Shown one piece after another: positions 17,897 through 28,423 of a DNA stretch of 48,444 nucleotides. The number at the start of each line of letters is the position of its first letter. Positions within the stretch are counted from its first letter, which is position 1. Both the position numbers and the translations under genes were made by a program. Origin of the DNA: Bacteroidota bacterium (GTDB lineage Bacteria > Bacteroidota > Bacteroidia > Bacteroidales > UBA7960); contig RECE01000201.1 in NCBI GenBank assembly GCA_007694165.1, forward strand, positions 1 to 48,444, written 5' to 3'. Under the pieces are notes generated by a model that saw only the letters and a program-made list of their open reading frames with translations, did no database searches and was not told the origin of the DNA.

Positions 17897-18052
17897 ACCA
17901 TAAACCTGCAACAGCGCACTCATCAGTAACGCAGAATCGATTATGAGGTTAATGTTGTTCAGAATGCTGTGTAACGAATACAAATCAAGGAAACAAAAGG
18001 GGGTTTTAGTCAAAGTTAAACAGATTGCTAATAATTAACTAAAAGAGGAAAC

Positions 18053-20146
18053 ATGAGATTTAAAGATTTAAAAACAGGAACCAAGATACTGACCGGTTTT
18101 ATGCTCGTGGTATTGATTGCCGTAATTATCGGAGTAATAGGTCTGATGGGGCTTAGAAACCTGGGCAATGCTGCAAATCAGGTTTCAGATGTGAATTTGC
18201 CCAGTATTCAATACCTGGGCGAGATGGAAGCCAACCTGGAGCGCGTACAAGCCGGTTACAAGCAGTTGCTGGACAATCAGCTCACCAGGGCCGATCGTGA
18301 CGAAATACTGGCAAATATTGCCCGTGCCCGTGCTGAATACATAAGGTTCAATGAATTATTTGCCCCCCTGGACCAAACAGAAGAGGAAACCAGGATTTAC
18401 CGGCAATTGCTCCAGGATATTGAAACCTGGCGTAACATCAACGTGCAGCAGGTAGATCGCTTACACCAGGATTTACTTGCTACAGACTTGCTCAATCCCA
18501 TGCAGGTGAATCGCGATTTGGAGCAGTTTATGAAAGACCACTATGCATTGCAGGTGCAAACAGTCAATGCCATCCAGACTCTTCGCATGTTTGATGGAGG
18601 TGAGGATGCTACCCGTTGTAACTTCGGACAGTGGCTGCCCGATTTTCGTACCAACAACCAGGATATCAACCGCAACATGCGCGATATGATGACCCACCAC
18701 GATAATTTTCATGCTGCGGTGCACCGCATCAAGCAACTTATTCAGCAAGGCAACCGCGATGCTGCCTTCCGTCACTACCAGACTGAGATGCTGCCTTCTG
18801 CCGAAAACGTTTTCAACTATTTTGCCATTATCAACCGCGAAGCACAGAGAGCCGTGGAGGCATTTGAAACCATGAGCAGGACTATTTCAAATGAATCCAA
18901 TGAAGCCCACGATAGAATGATGGTAAGTTTTAATCAGCTACAGCAGATCAATGTTAATGAAGCTGCTATGGCTGTTGAGGCGGGAGATGCTGCAGCGACA
19001 GCCAGCAATGTGATGATGATAGCCGGTATTATTATCGGGATAATCATTGCACTTATACTGGGTTTTATGATTACCCGCATGGTTACCACAGGGGTTGTGA
19101 AGAGCCTGCAAGTTGCCCAAACCATTGCTGATGGAGACTTAACGGTGAATGTGGAACCGGAACTTCTTTCTCAAAAAGACGAAATAGGTCAGCTGGCCAA
19201 CGCCATGCAAAGCATGGTGGAAAAACTTCGTGATGTGATTGGCAGTGTAGTATCAGGTTCTGATAATATTGCTTCAGCGAGCCAGCAAATGGCCGGCACG
19301 GCCCAGGAAATGAGCCAGGGAAGTACCGAGCAGGCTTCTTCGGCCGAAGAGGTTAGTTCTTCTATGGAAGAAATGGCAGCCAATATTCAGCAGAATACGG
19401 ATAATTCGAGAGAGACCGAAAAGATAGCCCGTCAGGCTGAAACCGGAATTGTAGAAAGCAGTAATGCTTCCGAGCAGGCAGTAGGTGCCATGAGAGATAT
19501 TGCCGACAAAATCGGCATCATTGGAGAAATATCCAGGCAAACCAATATTCTTGCGCTGAATGCTGCAGTAGAAGCCGCAAGGGCAGGAGAGCACGGTCGT
19601 GGGTTTGCTGTGGTGGCAGCTGAAGTGAGGAAACTTGCAGAGCGTTCACAAGTGGCAGCCGCTGAAATTGATAAGTTATCCAGGTTTGGAGTGAGTATTT
19701 CGGAAGAAGCGGGTAAGAAACTTGCTATCATTGTCCCCGAAATTCAAAAAACCGCCAGCCTGGTGCAGGAAATTGCCGCAGCCAGTATTGAGCAAAACTC
19801 AGGGGCCGAGCAGGTTAATTCTGCCATTCAGCAACTCAACCAGATTACGCAGCAAAATGCTGCAGCCAGTGAAGAAATGGCCACCAGTAGTGAAGAGCTT
19901 GCCAGCCAGGCAGACCAGTTGCTGGAAATGGTTTCGTATTTTAAACTCGACAAGCAGACAACTGTTAAGAAAAAGCAGGCAGTGGCTCAAAAGTCGTTTG
20001 TGAAGCCCGCTCAGAATTTCACACCCAACAAGCCCCAGGCTCCCAGAGTTGCCGGAAACGGTAATGGGAATAGTCATGGAGGAATGAAGGATGGGATTAA
20101 GCTTGATATGGGAGGTGTGAAAGACGATGAGTACGAAAAATTCTGA
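18053..20146 (+). CDS. Methyl-accepting chemotaxis protein with periplasmic CZB-like sensor
   Basis: A 697-residue transmembrane chemoreceptor. TM1 is at about 12-34 and TM2 at about 320-341; the region between them is periplasmic and helical (four-helix-bundle type at first). Within it residues 160-225 show a zinc-binding CZB-like pattern: H163, C189 in RCNFGQWL, H216 and H220. A HAMP domain follows (about 341-395), then the signalling domain with the conserved hairpin tip [22 protein letters not shown] (492-513). A disordered linker (about 635-690) leads to the C-terminal EYEKF, which fits the x-[FYWH]-x-x-[FYWH] CheR/CheB tether. It is the only receptor in the window. Ligand: possibly zinc or an oxidant such as HOCl, by analogy with CZB proteins. 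Confidence 0.94.
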   Translation: MRFKDLKTGTKILTGFMLVVLIAVIIGVIGLMGLRNLGNAANQVSDVNLPSIQYLGEMEANLERVQAGYKQLLDNQLTRADRDEILANIARARAEYIRFNELFAPLDQTEEETRIYRQLLQDIETWRNINVQQVDRLHQDLLATDLLNPMQVNRDLEQFMKDHYALQVQTVNAIQTLRMFDGGEDATRCNFGQWLPDFRTNNQDINRNMRDMMTHHDNFHAAVHRIKQLIQQGNRDAAFRHYQTEMLPSAENVFNYFAIINREAQRAVEAFETMSRTISNESNEAHDRMMVSFNQLQQINVNEAAMAVEAGDAAATASNVMMIAGIIIGIIIALILGFMITRMVTTGVVKSLQVAQTIADGDLTVNVEPELLSQKDEIGQLANAMQSMVEKLRDVIGSVVSGSDNIASASQQMAGTAQEMSQGSTEQASSAEEVSSSMEEMAANIQQNTDNSRETEKIARQAETGIVESSNASEQAVGAMRDIADKIGIIGEISRQTNILALNAAVEAARAGEHGRGFAVVAAEVRKLAERSQVAAAEIDKLSRFGVSISEEAGKKLAIIVPEIQKTASLVQEIAAASIEQNSGAEQVNSAIQQLNQITQQNAAASEEMATSSEELASQADQLLEMVSYFKLDKQTTVKKKQAVAQKSFVKPAQNFTPNKPQAPRVAGNGNGNSHGGMKDGIKLDMGGVKDDEYEKF

Positions 20147-20161
20147 TATCATCTATTTATC

Positions 20162-20197
20162 AACCTGGGGAGGATTTTCGAAGAACCTCCCCAGGTT
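20162..20197 (+). terminator. Hairpin after the MCP gene
   Basis: A perfect 12-base stem (aacctggggagg at 20162-20173; cctccccaggtt at 20186-20197) with a 12-base loop. It lacks a proper T run (ttgattcaac follows), so it may be a leaky terminator or an mRNA-protecting hairpin that lets the receptor be made in excess over downstream genes. Confidence 0.6.
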
Positions 20198-20290
20198 TGA
20201 TTCAACAGCAATTTCTTTTAACTAACGTTTCCCTGGTATTGACAAATTCACAACCAAAGAAACCTGAATTAGTAAAAACAATTCAAATGA

Positions 20291-20695
20291 ATGCCTACAC
20301 CAAAACTAAACTTTATGAATAACCAGACCCAACAGTTTCTTAAAAAGTATGAGCAGATTAAATTGCTTGATGAAGAAACAATCAGCATGTTGAATGAATT
20401 TGCCAGCGGAAACCCTGAAATTGTGCAGGATATCCTGGACTCTTTTGAGCCGGAGGCTATAAAGCTAATGGAAGAAATAAAAATTGCCAGTGAAAATAAA
20501 GATGTTCAATTGCTGAAAACTGCTGCTCATTCATTGTCAGGTATTTCGGGTTCCATTGGTGCTGCAAGATTGCGGCAGGTGGCTACTGATACCGAAAATG
20601 CCATCAAAGCAGAAAATCTGAATGAAGCATTCGAATTGTCAGAAATACTAAGCTTAACTTTTGATGAGCTTATTGTATTGCTGAAAAACATGTAA
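20291..20695 (+). CDS. Standalone Hpt phosphotransfer protein
   Basis: A 134-residue helical protein with one Hpt domain. The phosphoacceptor is H80 in TAAHSLSGISGSIGA, the classic H-x-L-x-G-x-S-x-x-x-G-A motif. An internal ATG at 20315 (MNNQTQQF) could be the true start, giving 126 residues; the alternatives cannot be separated by RBS. It precedes the hybrid kinase by 44 bases. Because the Hpt-like domain at the end of that kinase has no His, this protein is the likely phosphate carrier between the kinase's receiver and another receiver. Confidence 0.9.
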   Translation: MPTPKLNFMNNQTQQFLKKYEQIKLLDEETISMLNEFASGNPEIVQDILDSFEPEAIKLMEEIKIASENKDVQLLKTAAHSLSGISGSIGAARLRQVATDTENAIKAENLNEAFELSEILSLTFDELIVLLKNM

Positions 20696-20739
20696 TCCCT
20701 CTTTTTTATTTGGGGACATAATTATTAAACGGGGAAAAT

Positions 20740-23502
20740 ATGGTCGAAAAAAGTGTACTGATAGTAGAAGATGATGCCATTATTGCCAGTTTCATTCAGC
20801 TGAAACTGGAGGAGATGGGTTATAAAGTACCTTCAAAGGCACGAACCGGACTTCAGGCAATAGAAATGGCGCGAAAGTTTCAGCCCGACCTTATTCTGAT
20901 GGATGTTATGCTGGAAGGGAAGATTGATGGAATACAGGCAGTGGAGGAAATCACCAAAACCCTTGATATACCTGTAATCTATCTTACTGCAAGTTCTGAT
21001 GAAAAAACCATAGAAAGGTTGATGAAAACCGAACCCCATGGCTTTCTGATCAAGCCTTTTGATGACAGGATTCTCTCCTCTGCAGTCCACATTGCCGTTT
21101 TCAGGCATAAGACCAAAAAAGAGTTGCAGGATACCAAAGAGATGTTGCGAAGCACCATAGAATCTATTGATGAGTTGGTTTTCAGCATCAGTGCCAACGG
21201 ATTGTTTACGCATAATCATTCGGGAAATAAGCACAGATTGCACCGGTTTCAACCCGGGAATATAATAGGAAAAACCTTTGCTGATGTTTTTCCTTCCGAT
21301 GTAGCAAAAAAACTGCAGGAGTCTTTTCAATGGGTTAAGGATCACGAAAAACCCCATTCCGTAGAATTTAGCCTCGAGGAAAAGGGAATACGGTACTGGT
21401 TTAGCAGCAAACTCACATTGCGCAAAGATGTGAAAGGATTTTTGCCGGGAGTTACCATGGTTATGTCTGATATTACAGATTCCAAAAATATGTACCAGGA
21501 ACTGCTGGTAAGCCAGGATAAACTTAGTGAGGCGCAAAATATTGCCAGGCTGGGCTCTTGTGACTTCTTCTACAGGGAGGGCAAATTTGTTTACAATAAT
21601 TTGTTTTTTGAACTCCTGGATATTGTAGATGAAGAGAAAATTAATGATTTTAGCGAGGAGAAACTCATTGAAATTATTCATCCCGATGACAGATCCCGGT
21701 ATAAAATTTTCAAGAACCAGATCATAAATGAAAAGAGCACCGGCTTTGCCATCGATTTCAGGATACTGGACAGGCAGGCCAATGTCAGGTTTATTCATAT
21801 GGCAGGTCAGCTGAAGTTTGACAGAACGGGAGCGCTGGAAAGGATGATCAACACATTGCAGGATATCACCTGGCAGAAAAACAATGAGAAGCTCAGGCAC
21901 GATGTGGAGCTTGCTAAAGAAACTGCAGAGATGAAACAAAAGTTCTTTGCAAGGCTCAGTCATGAAATAAGGAACCCTGTCAATGGCATAACGGGTTTTT
22001 TGCACTTGCTGGAAAAAACAGAACTTGATCAGGACCAGAATAGCTATATCAAGGCGCTTCAGGTGGCATCCGGTACTTTGTTGAATTTACTGAACGACGT
22101 ATTGGATTATTCAAAAATAGATTCTGGAATGATGAAAATCCGACCCGGCGAATTCAATTTCAGAACAACCCTGAAAAATCTGCATACCTTCTTCATCCCA
22201 TTAGCCATTGAAAAGAATATTGACTTCAGATGCAACATCACCAATGATATCCCTGATATAATAGTTGCTGATGAGGGCAAAATTTTTCAGGTAATGTCCA
22301 ACCTGGTTTCTAACGGGCTAAAATTTACTAAAGAAGGGTTTGTTGAATTGCGTGTATCCTCCAGAAAGAAAGATAAGGAAGAAGTAATACTGTTTGTAGA
22401 GGTTGAGGACTCAGGGACGGGCATTAAGGCAGAAGATCAAAAAGAACTGTTCAAAGAATTCTCGCAGCTGGAGAATGATACCCCTCAAATAATACAAGGC
22501 AGCGGGCTGGGATTGTCAATTTGCAGGCAACTGGTTTCATTGATGGGTGGTGAGATAAGTGTGAGAAGTGATGAAAACAAAAAAGGCACTACCTTCTGGT
22601 TTAACCTGCCTGTTCTTATAGCAGCGGATCAATCTTCTGCAGAAGAAAACAAGACAGGGCAAAAGGAACCTCAACAAGAAAAGCTTAATTGCTCGGTTCT
22701 GTTGGTAGAAGATATGCTCGTCAATCAGAAAGTGATAAAACTCATTCTGGAAGGGATGGGTTGTAAAGTGGCAGTTGCTTCCAACGGACAACAGGCCATT
22801 GATATGTTCAGAGAAACAGAGGTTAATGCGTTTAATATTTTTGGACGAATTCATTATGATATTATTCTGATGGACCAAATGATGCCTGTAATGGATGGGT
22901 TAACAGCGCTGAAGATTCTTAAAAAAGATTTTGATAAGCTTCCTCCGGTTATCGTTCTTACAGCTGATGAATCATTTGCCCAAAATGACAAATACCTTGA
23001 CACCGGATTTGACAATTGTATCATTAAGCCGGTAAAAACAGCAGAACTCTACCATAAAGTAAAAGAGCTTACAGGTGCAACAAAGTCCCGATCATCCATC
23101 GCAAAACTGGAGATATTCACACTGGAAAGTGTGGAAGAAAAGCCTGTTATTAATGCCTCTACACTGGATTTGATAATTAAAAACGCCAGACAAAATAATT
23201 TCAATATCGAATTGCTTTTTGAATCCTTCTTCGAAGATATGGAACGGATTTATAATCAAACCCTTTCAGCCATTGAAATGAACGATAACAATGCTCTCAT
23301 GCTCATTGTGATGACAGTAAAGGGACTTTCGGGCAATATGGGCGCTTCTCAGTTGCATCTGGTGGCCAAAATGATGGATCGATATATCCGCAACGATCAG
23401 TTTAACGAGGCTACTGCCCTGCTGCCCCTTCTCACAGAAAAATATACCATATTCAAAAGCACGATTGAATCACAATACCTGAAATCTGTAGTTGAAAAAT
23501 AG
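20740..23502 (+). CDS. Hybrid histidine kinase REC-PAS-PAS-HisKA-HATPase-REC-degenerate Hpt
   Basis: A 920-residue soluble kinase with no transmembrane segment. It has an N-terminal receiver (1-125, acidic pair D11/D12, D55), two PAS domains (about 130-250 and 265-385), HisKA with H408 in ARLSHEIRNP, HATPase (about 500-625; G2 box GSGLGLSI near 587), a second receiver (about 655-780, D712 in ILMDQMMP) and an Hpt-like helical domain (about 804-920). In that last domain, VMTVKGLSGNMGA aligns with the Hpt motif but M858 stands where the phosphoacceptor His should be. Kinase and receivers look intact. It lies between the standalone Hpt gene and cheR, so it probably feeds into or modulates the chemosensory pathway. 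Confidence 0.93.
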   Translation: MVEKSVLIVEDDAIIASFIQLKLEEMGYKVPSKARTGLQAIEMARKFQPDLILMDVMLEGKIDGIQAVEEITKTLDIPVIYLTASSDEKTIERLMKTEPHGFLIKPFDDRILSSAVHIAVFRHKTKKELQDTKEMLRSTIESIDELVFSISANGLFTHNHSGNKHRLHRFQPGNIIGKTFADVFPSDVAKKLQESFQWVKDHEKPHSVEFSLEEKGIRYWFSSKLTLRKDVKGFLPGVTMVMSDITDSKNMYQELLVSQDKLSEAQNIARLGSCDFFYREGKFVYNNLFFELLDIVDEEKINDFSEEKLIEIIHPDDRSRYKIFKNQIINEKSTGFAIDFRILDRQANVRFIHMAGQLKFDRTGALERMINTLQDITWQKNNEKLRHDVELAKETAEMKQKFFARLSHEIRNPVNGITGFLHLLEKTELDQDQNSYIKALQVASGTLLNLLNDVLDYSKIDSGMMKIRPGEFNFRTTLKNLHTFFIPLAIEKNIDFRCNITNDIPDIIVADEGKIFQVMSNLVSNGLKFTKEGFVELRVSSRKKDKEEVILFVEVEDSGTGIKAEDQKELFKEFSQLENDTPQIIQGSGLGLSICRQLVSLMGGEISVRSDENKKGTTFWFNLPVLIAADQSSAEENKTGQKEPQQEKLNCSVLLVEDMLVNQKVIKLILEGMGCKVAVASNGQQAIDMFRETEVNAFNIFGRIHYDIILMDQMMPVMDGLTALKILKKDFDKLPPVIVLTADESFAQNDKYLDTGFDNCIIKPVKTAELYHKVKELTGATKSRSSIAKLEIFTLESVEEKPVINASTLDLIIKNARQNNFNIELLFESFFEDMERIYNQTLSAIEMNDNNALMLIVMTVKGLSGNMGASQLHLVAKMMDRYIRNDQFNEATALLPLLTEKYTIFKSTIESQYLKSVVEK

Positions 23503-23541
23503 GAGCCAATAATTTACCCATTCAAAAAATTGATACTTATT

Positions 23542-24432
23542 ATGTCTGATGTTTTTTCACCACAGCATGAGAAAGAAACACTAAGCAACTTGTCTGCAGT
23601 ATATAAATTGCAGATGTCTGACGAAATCTTTGAAAAGCTTAGCCAGTTTATTTATTCTCAGTATGGAATAAAGATGCCGATGGCAAAAAAAGTAATGCTT
23701 CAGAGTCGCTTGCAAAGAAGACTACGCGAGATGAAAATGGATTCCTATGAGCAATACTGTGATTTTGTTTTTAGCAAAGAAGGGGAGGCCATTGAACTGG
23801 TGCACATGATTGATGTGGTTACCACTAACAAAACCGATTTTTTCAGAGAGCCTGCACACTTTGATTTTCTCAGACACACCGTTTTGCCGGAGTTTGTTGC
23901 GCTGAACAAGCAGAAAACTACCATAAAAATCTGGAGTGCAGGTTGTTCAAGTGGTGAGGAAGTTTACACCCTGGCTATGGTATTGTCAGATTTTATAGAG
24001 AACAACCGCAACCTTGATTACTCAATCCTGGGAACCGATATCTCTTCGCGTATTCTGCAAAAAGCTTTTGATGCCGTTTACACAGAAGAAAGGGTGAGTA
24101 ACATTCCCCTTGAATTGAAGAAAAAGTATTTCCTGAGGTCCAGGGACAGGGCCAAGCCAACTGTCAGATTGATTCCCGAAATTCGAAAAAAAGCCAGCTA
24201 CCAGCGGTTAAATTTCATGGATGACAGCTATCATGTGCAGGAAAAGTTTGATGTGATTTTCTGTCGCAACGTATTGATTTACTTTGATCGCGATACCCAG
24301 CAGAAGGTAATCAACCGGCTTTGCTCTCATTTGAAAAGCGGAGGATATTTCTTCCTTGGCCACAGCGAATCCATTACCGGAATGAATGTACCCCTGGTGC
24401 AGCTCAAACCCACTGTTTTTATGAAAATATAG
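23542..24432 (+). CDS. cheR: Chemoreceptor glutamate methyltransferase CheR
   Basis: A 296-residue enzyme that methylates receptor glutamates using S-adenosylmethionine. The N-terminal helical domain (about 20-85) carries the Arg-rich helix SRLQRRLREM that binds receptors; the family motif TTNKTDFFREPAHF follows; the SAM site is KIWSAGCSSGEEVYTLAM; and FDVIFCRNVLIYFD and GGYFFLGHSESI are conserved. The ATG at 23542 is preferred to a TTG four codons upstream. The beta-subdomain that binds NWETF-type tethers is present, in line with the EYEKF end of the receptor. Confidence 0.96.
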   Translation: MSDVFSPQHEKETLSNLSAVYKLQMSDEIFEKLSQFIYSQYGIKMPMAKKVMLQSRLQRRLREMKMDSYEQYCDFVFSKEGEAIELVHMIDVVTTNKTDFFREPAHFDFLRHTVLPEFVALNKQKTTIKIWSAGCSSGEEVYTLAMVLSDFIENNRNLDYSILGTDISSRILQKAFDAVYTEERVSNIPLELKKKYFLRSRDRAKPTVRLIPEIRKKASYQRLNFMDDSYHVQEKFDVIFCRNVLIYFDRDTQQKVINRLCSHLKSGGYFFLGHSESITGMNVPLVQLKPTVFMKI

Positions 24433-24475
24433 AATAAGTCCTGGCTGAAAAAGCAAATACTAAAACAACGTATAT

Positions 24476-25378
24476 ATGGTAACCGACGACCAACTATTGC
24501 AGGAGCTGGAGAAACGCTTCAGAGAAAACAAGGAGTCTTTGCTTCAGCTTCAGAAGATGACATCCGAGCTGAAAGAAGTTAATAAGAAGCTGGAAGAGTC
24601 AGAAGCCCTGAAAACACATTTCATATCCAATATTACCAACGAGATTATCAACCCCTTTGCAGCCATTTTGGGCTTAAGCCGCAATATCCTGGATGTTAAG
24701 AAGGAGAACTGGGACAAAGTCATCTCTATGGTGCATCTTATCCATTCGGAAGCTTTTAACCTTGATTTCCAATTGAAAAATGTTTTTGCTGCAGCCAAGC
24801 TGGAGGCTGGAGAATGGATACCTGATATCATGAATGTAAATGTTAATCAATTGATTAATAGTACTCTGGATGGGTTTAAATACGAAGCGGCCAAAAAACG
24901 AATAGAACTGTATTATGATTTTGATGTGAGTCCGGGAATCGAGAAAAGCTTTTATTTTTTGACGGATCCGGAGAAACTCAAGATCATTATTTCCAACCTG
25001 TTGAGCAATGCTGTAAAGTACAGCAACAGTGAAAGTGAAGTAACGGTAAAAGCCAGGCTGGAAGGTGAAAATCTTTGTGTTTCTGTTATCGATAAGGGCA
25101 TAGGAGTTTCGGAAAAAAACAAGAAGATCATCTTCGATCGTTTCAAAAGAGTTGACAATGGAATCAATTCTGTGAACCGGGGACATGGGTTGGGTCTTTC
25201 GGTAAATAAGGCGATCCTTGACTTGCTGGGAGGAGAAATTGAAATGACGAGTATCCCCAATGAAGAAACCGTATTTACCATTTGTATCCCGCCGGGAGAA
25301 AGATCTGTTAATTATGATGGTATGGCCAGCGACGGCAATGAGTTTTTGTTTGACAATGATGGTGATGAGATTTTTTAA
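24476..25378 (+). CDS. Kinase-like HisKA-HATPase protein lacking the phosphoacceptor His
   Basis: A 300-residue soluble protein: a short N-terminal coiled coil (8-45), a HisKA-like helical hairpin (46-110) and a HATPase domain (about 160-270) with intact N box ISNLLSNAVKYSN, G1 VIDKGIGVS, F box IFDRFKRVDN and G2 GHGLGLSVN. In the H box, FISNITNEIINPF, the position of the His is N55 (codon aac at 24638-24640). It cannot autophosphorylate on His in the usual way. It may bind ATP and act as an allosteric partner or phosphatase. It sits between cheR and cheD, 11 bases before cheD. Confidence 0.88.
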   Translation: MVTDDQLLQELEKRFRENKESLLQLQKMTSELKEVNKKLEESEALKTHFISNITNEIINPFAAILGLSRNILDVKKENWDKVISMVHLIHSEAFNLDFQLKNVFAAAKLEAGEWIPDIMNVNVNQLINSTLDGFKYEAAKKRIELYYDFDVSPGIEKSFYFLTDPEKLKIIISNLLSNAVKYSNSESEVTVKARLEGENLCVSVIDKGIGVSEKNKKIIFDRFKRVDNGINSVNRGHGLGLSVNKAILDLLGGEIEMTSIPNEETVFTICIPPGERSVNYDGMASDGNEFLFDNDGDEIF

Positions 25379-25389
25379 AGAGCATTTCA

Positions 25390-25869
25390 ATGGAGCTGAA
25401 AACCCACTTTTTATACCCTTCAACATTATTTTTTAGCAGGGAGCCATATATTGTAAATACCATTTTAGGTTCTTGTGTTTCTCTTTGCCTGTACGACCCT
25501 ATTAACCGATCAGGAGGAATCAATCATTATATGCTACCCTTCTGGAACGGAGAAGGGTTGGCCTCGCCAAAATACGGAAATATTGCCATTGAAAAACTTT
25601 TGGAAAAAATGCTCCAATCAGGAAGTAAAAAGAACAACCTGATTGCAAAGGTTTTTGGTGGAGGTGAAGTGATTGATACGCAAATCAGCCAGTTTCATAT
25701 TGGTGAAAGAAATATAGAAGTTGCACAACGGGTTTTGAAAGATCTGAATATTCGGATATCAGGTCAGAGTTTGGGAGGGAAAAACGGACGCAAAATCCAG
25801 TTCAATACTGAAACCGGGGCCGTGTTGCAAAAAATGATTGCCAGACAGGGTTTAGACCCGAAAAAATAG
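25390..25869 (+). CDS. cheD: Chemoreceptor glutamine deamidase CheD
   Basis: A 159-residue deamidase that converts receptor glutamines to glutamates. The catalytic triad is visible: T24 and C29 in VNTILGSCVSL, and H46 in GGINHYMLP; the Cys-His spacing equals that in characterised CheD. The C-terminal part has GGGEV and the NIRI...GGKNGRKIQFNTETG motifs of the family. It is 35 bases before cheB. In systems such as Bacillus CheD interacts with CheC, but no cheC is present here. Confidence 0.95.
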   Translation: MELKTHFLYPSTLFFSREPYIVNTILGSCVSLCLYDPINRSGGINHYMLPFWNGEGLASPKYGNIAIEKLLEKMLQSGSKKNNLIAKVFGGGEVIDTQISQFHIGERNIEVAQRVLKDLNIRISGQSLGGKNGRKIQFNTETGAVLQKMIARQGLDPKK

Positions 25870-25874
25870 AGTAG

Positions 25875-26984
<1,110 letters not shown>

Positions 26985-27074
26985 AGAGAAATATTGTAGA
27001 GATGGGGAAAGTTTAATTGAAGATCAGAATCAGGTGTTAAGTCCAGTAAAACCTTTGGGCTACCACTAAAGTAT

Positions 27075-27842
27075 TCAGAGCTGAGAATCATTGTTGAAAA
27101 ATGGATGATAGTCGAAGGTTAACTGCCTGTATGCTTCGCTAAAGTTATGTCGTACTCCGGTTTCGATATGCAAATACTCAGTTTCTGTCCCGGAGCATCC
27201 ACTAAGGCAAAATTCACTGATAATTCTTTTGGGAGGTGCGCCTGCATCAGGACTTATCCATAATCTTCCGGCTTCAGCAAAACCCTGTTTTGCAGATTGA
27301 CTTTTAACCAAATCCATATTTTCAACAGGATAGATTACCAGCAGTCTGCCATCGTTTGATAATAGCCTGGCGCTGTGCAGAAATAAATCTTCAAAACTTA
27401 ACTCCTGGTTATGCCTGGCAAGATTGCGCGCCATATCGGGGCTTTTCAGGCTGTTTTGAAAGTAGGGCGGATTGCACACAATCATATTATACTTGTCATG
27501 GCTGGAAAATCCAAACTCCTGCAGTGAAGCATAAAATACTTTTAACCTGTCTGCCCAGGGAGAGTTGCAGAAATTCCGGCTCGCTGTTTCAACAGCTTTC
27601 TTGTCTGTATCAATTGCATGAATTACCCCAACGGATTTCTGTGCAGTCATAAGGGCAATCAATCCGCATCCTGTACCAATATCCAGGATGCTATGTGGTT
27701 GATTTATATCTGCAAATTTTGCTGCAAAGGCACCCAATATCACTCCATCAGTACCAATTTTCATCGCGCATCCGCTATCCGAAAGGCTGAATTGCTTGAA
27801 ATGAAAAAGTTTTTCTTTGTCTTGTTCGTCCCGACTACTCAT
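27075..27842 (-). CDS. trmN6: tRNA1(Val) adenine-37 N6-methyltransferase (TrmN6/YfiC family)
   Basis: A 255-residue class I methyltransferase. The N-terminal FKQFSLSDSGCAMKIGTDGVILGAF is typical of the family; the SAM site is LDIGTGCGLIALM, and the catalytic NPPY motif (MIVCNPPYFQNSL) marks N6-adenine methylation. It acts on tRNA1(Val) A37 in the anticodon loop by family analogy. Its ATG overlaps the end of rimM by eight bases (ATGAGTAG), so the two are translationally coupled. Third gene of rpsP-rimM-trmN6. Confidence 0.9.
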   Translation of the reverse strand: MSSRDEQDKEKLFHFKQFSLSDSGCAMKIGTDGVILGAFAAKFADINQPHSILDIGTGCGLIALMTAQKSVGVIHAIDTDKKAVETASRNFCNSPWADRLKVFYASLQEFGFSSHDKYNMIVCNPPYFQNSLKSPDMARNLARHNQELSFEDLFLHSARLLSNDGRLLVIYPVENMDLVKSQSAKQGFAEAGRLWISPDAGAPPKRIISEFCLSGCSGTETEYLHIETGVRHNFSEAYRQLTFDYHPFFNNDSQL

Positions 27843-28368
27843 TCAGGTACATGTCTATCAATCCCTCTGGTGCAGAAATATGAATACACTTTTTTGTCCG
27901 GTCAAGTTTTGTGATAAACTGGTCCTGAACAGGAATTAGCAGGGTTTTATCATTGTACTGAATTTCAAATAGTGGGTTGCCCGGATAGTCGAGTACCTGG
28001 AGGATATGGCCTATAAAACCCTTCTTTTCATCATGTACTTCAAAACCATCAACTTCATGAAAATAAAAGGCATTTCCTTCAAGAGCCGGCAGTGCCTCAA
28101 GAGGAAGATACATGTCACTGCCCAGCAATCTTGTTGCGCTATCCAGGTCATCAGTATCCTGAAACTTGATGGTGAATTGGTTGTTCTTATTTCGCAGGGA
28201 AAGGTTCTCTACAAAAAACGGAATCAGATTGCCGCTGATATCCAGAAAAACAGCATCCAATCCGGCATACTTTTCCGGTTCGTCGCTATCAATATATACT
28301 GCCACTTCACCTTTGAAGCCAACTAACCTGGTTATCCTGCCAAGGTAAAAACATTTTTCTTTTTCCAT
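27835..28368 (-). CDS. rimM: Ribosome maturation factor RimM
   Basis: A 177-residue 30S assembly factor. The N-terminal domain starts with FYLGRITRLVGFKGEVAVYIDSDEP, the standard RimM signature, and the C-terminal PRC barrel contains DGFEVHDEKKGFIGHILQVLDYPGNPLFEI and ILIPVQDQFI. It helps fold the 30S head around S19 and S13. It follows rpsP, with a hairpin terminator in the 99-base gap, and overlaps trmN6. Confidence 0.95.
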   Translation of the reverse strand: MEKEKCFYLGRITRLVGFKGEVAVYIDSDEPEKYAGLDAVFLDISGNLIPFFVENLSLRNKNNQFTIKFQDTDDLDSATRLLGSDMYLPLEALPALEGNAFYFHEVDGFEVHDEKKGFIGHILQVLDYPGNPLFEIQYNDKTLLIPVQDQFITKLDRTKKCIHISAPEGLIDMYLNE

Positions 28369-28390
28369 TTTTTTGGGGTGTTATGAAAAG

Positions 28391-28423
28391 AAACCTGCCA
28401 GATTACAACACTCTGGCAGGTTT
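28391..28423 (-). terminator. Intercistronic terminator/attenuator between rpsP and rimM
   Basis: A perfect 12-base stem (28391-28402 with 28412-28423) and 9-base loop. On the minus strand it is followed by a T-rich run (tttctttt). Partial read-through would give more S16 than RimM and TrmN6. Confidence 0.75.

Noticed and set aside
20833-22005. 390-codon minus-strand frame inside the hybrid kinase gene
   Set aside because: It is antisense to conserved receiver and PAS domains that are clearly coding on the plus strand; no domain is recognisable in the antisense product.
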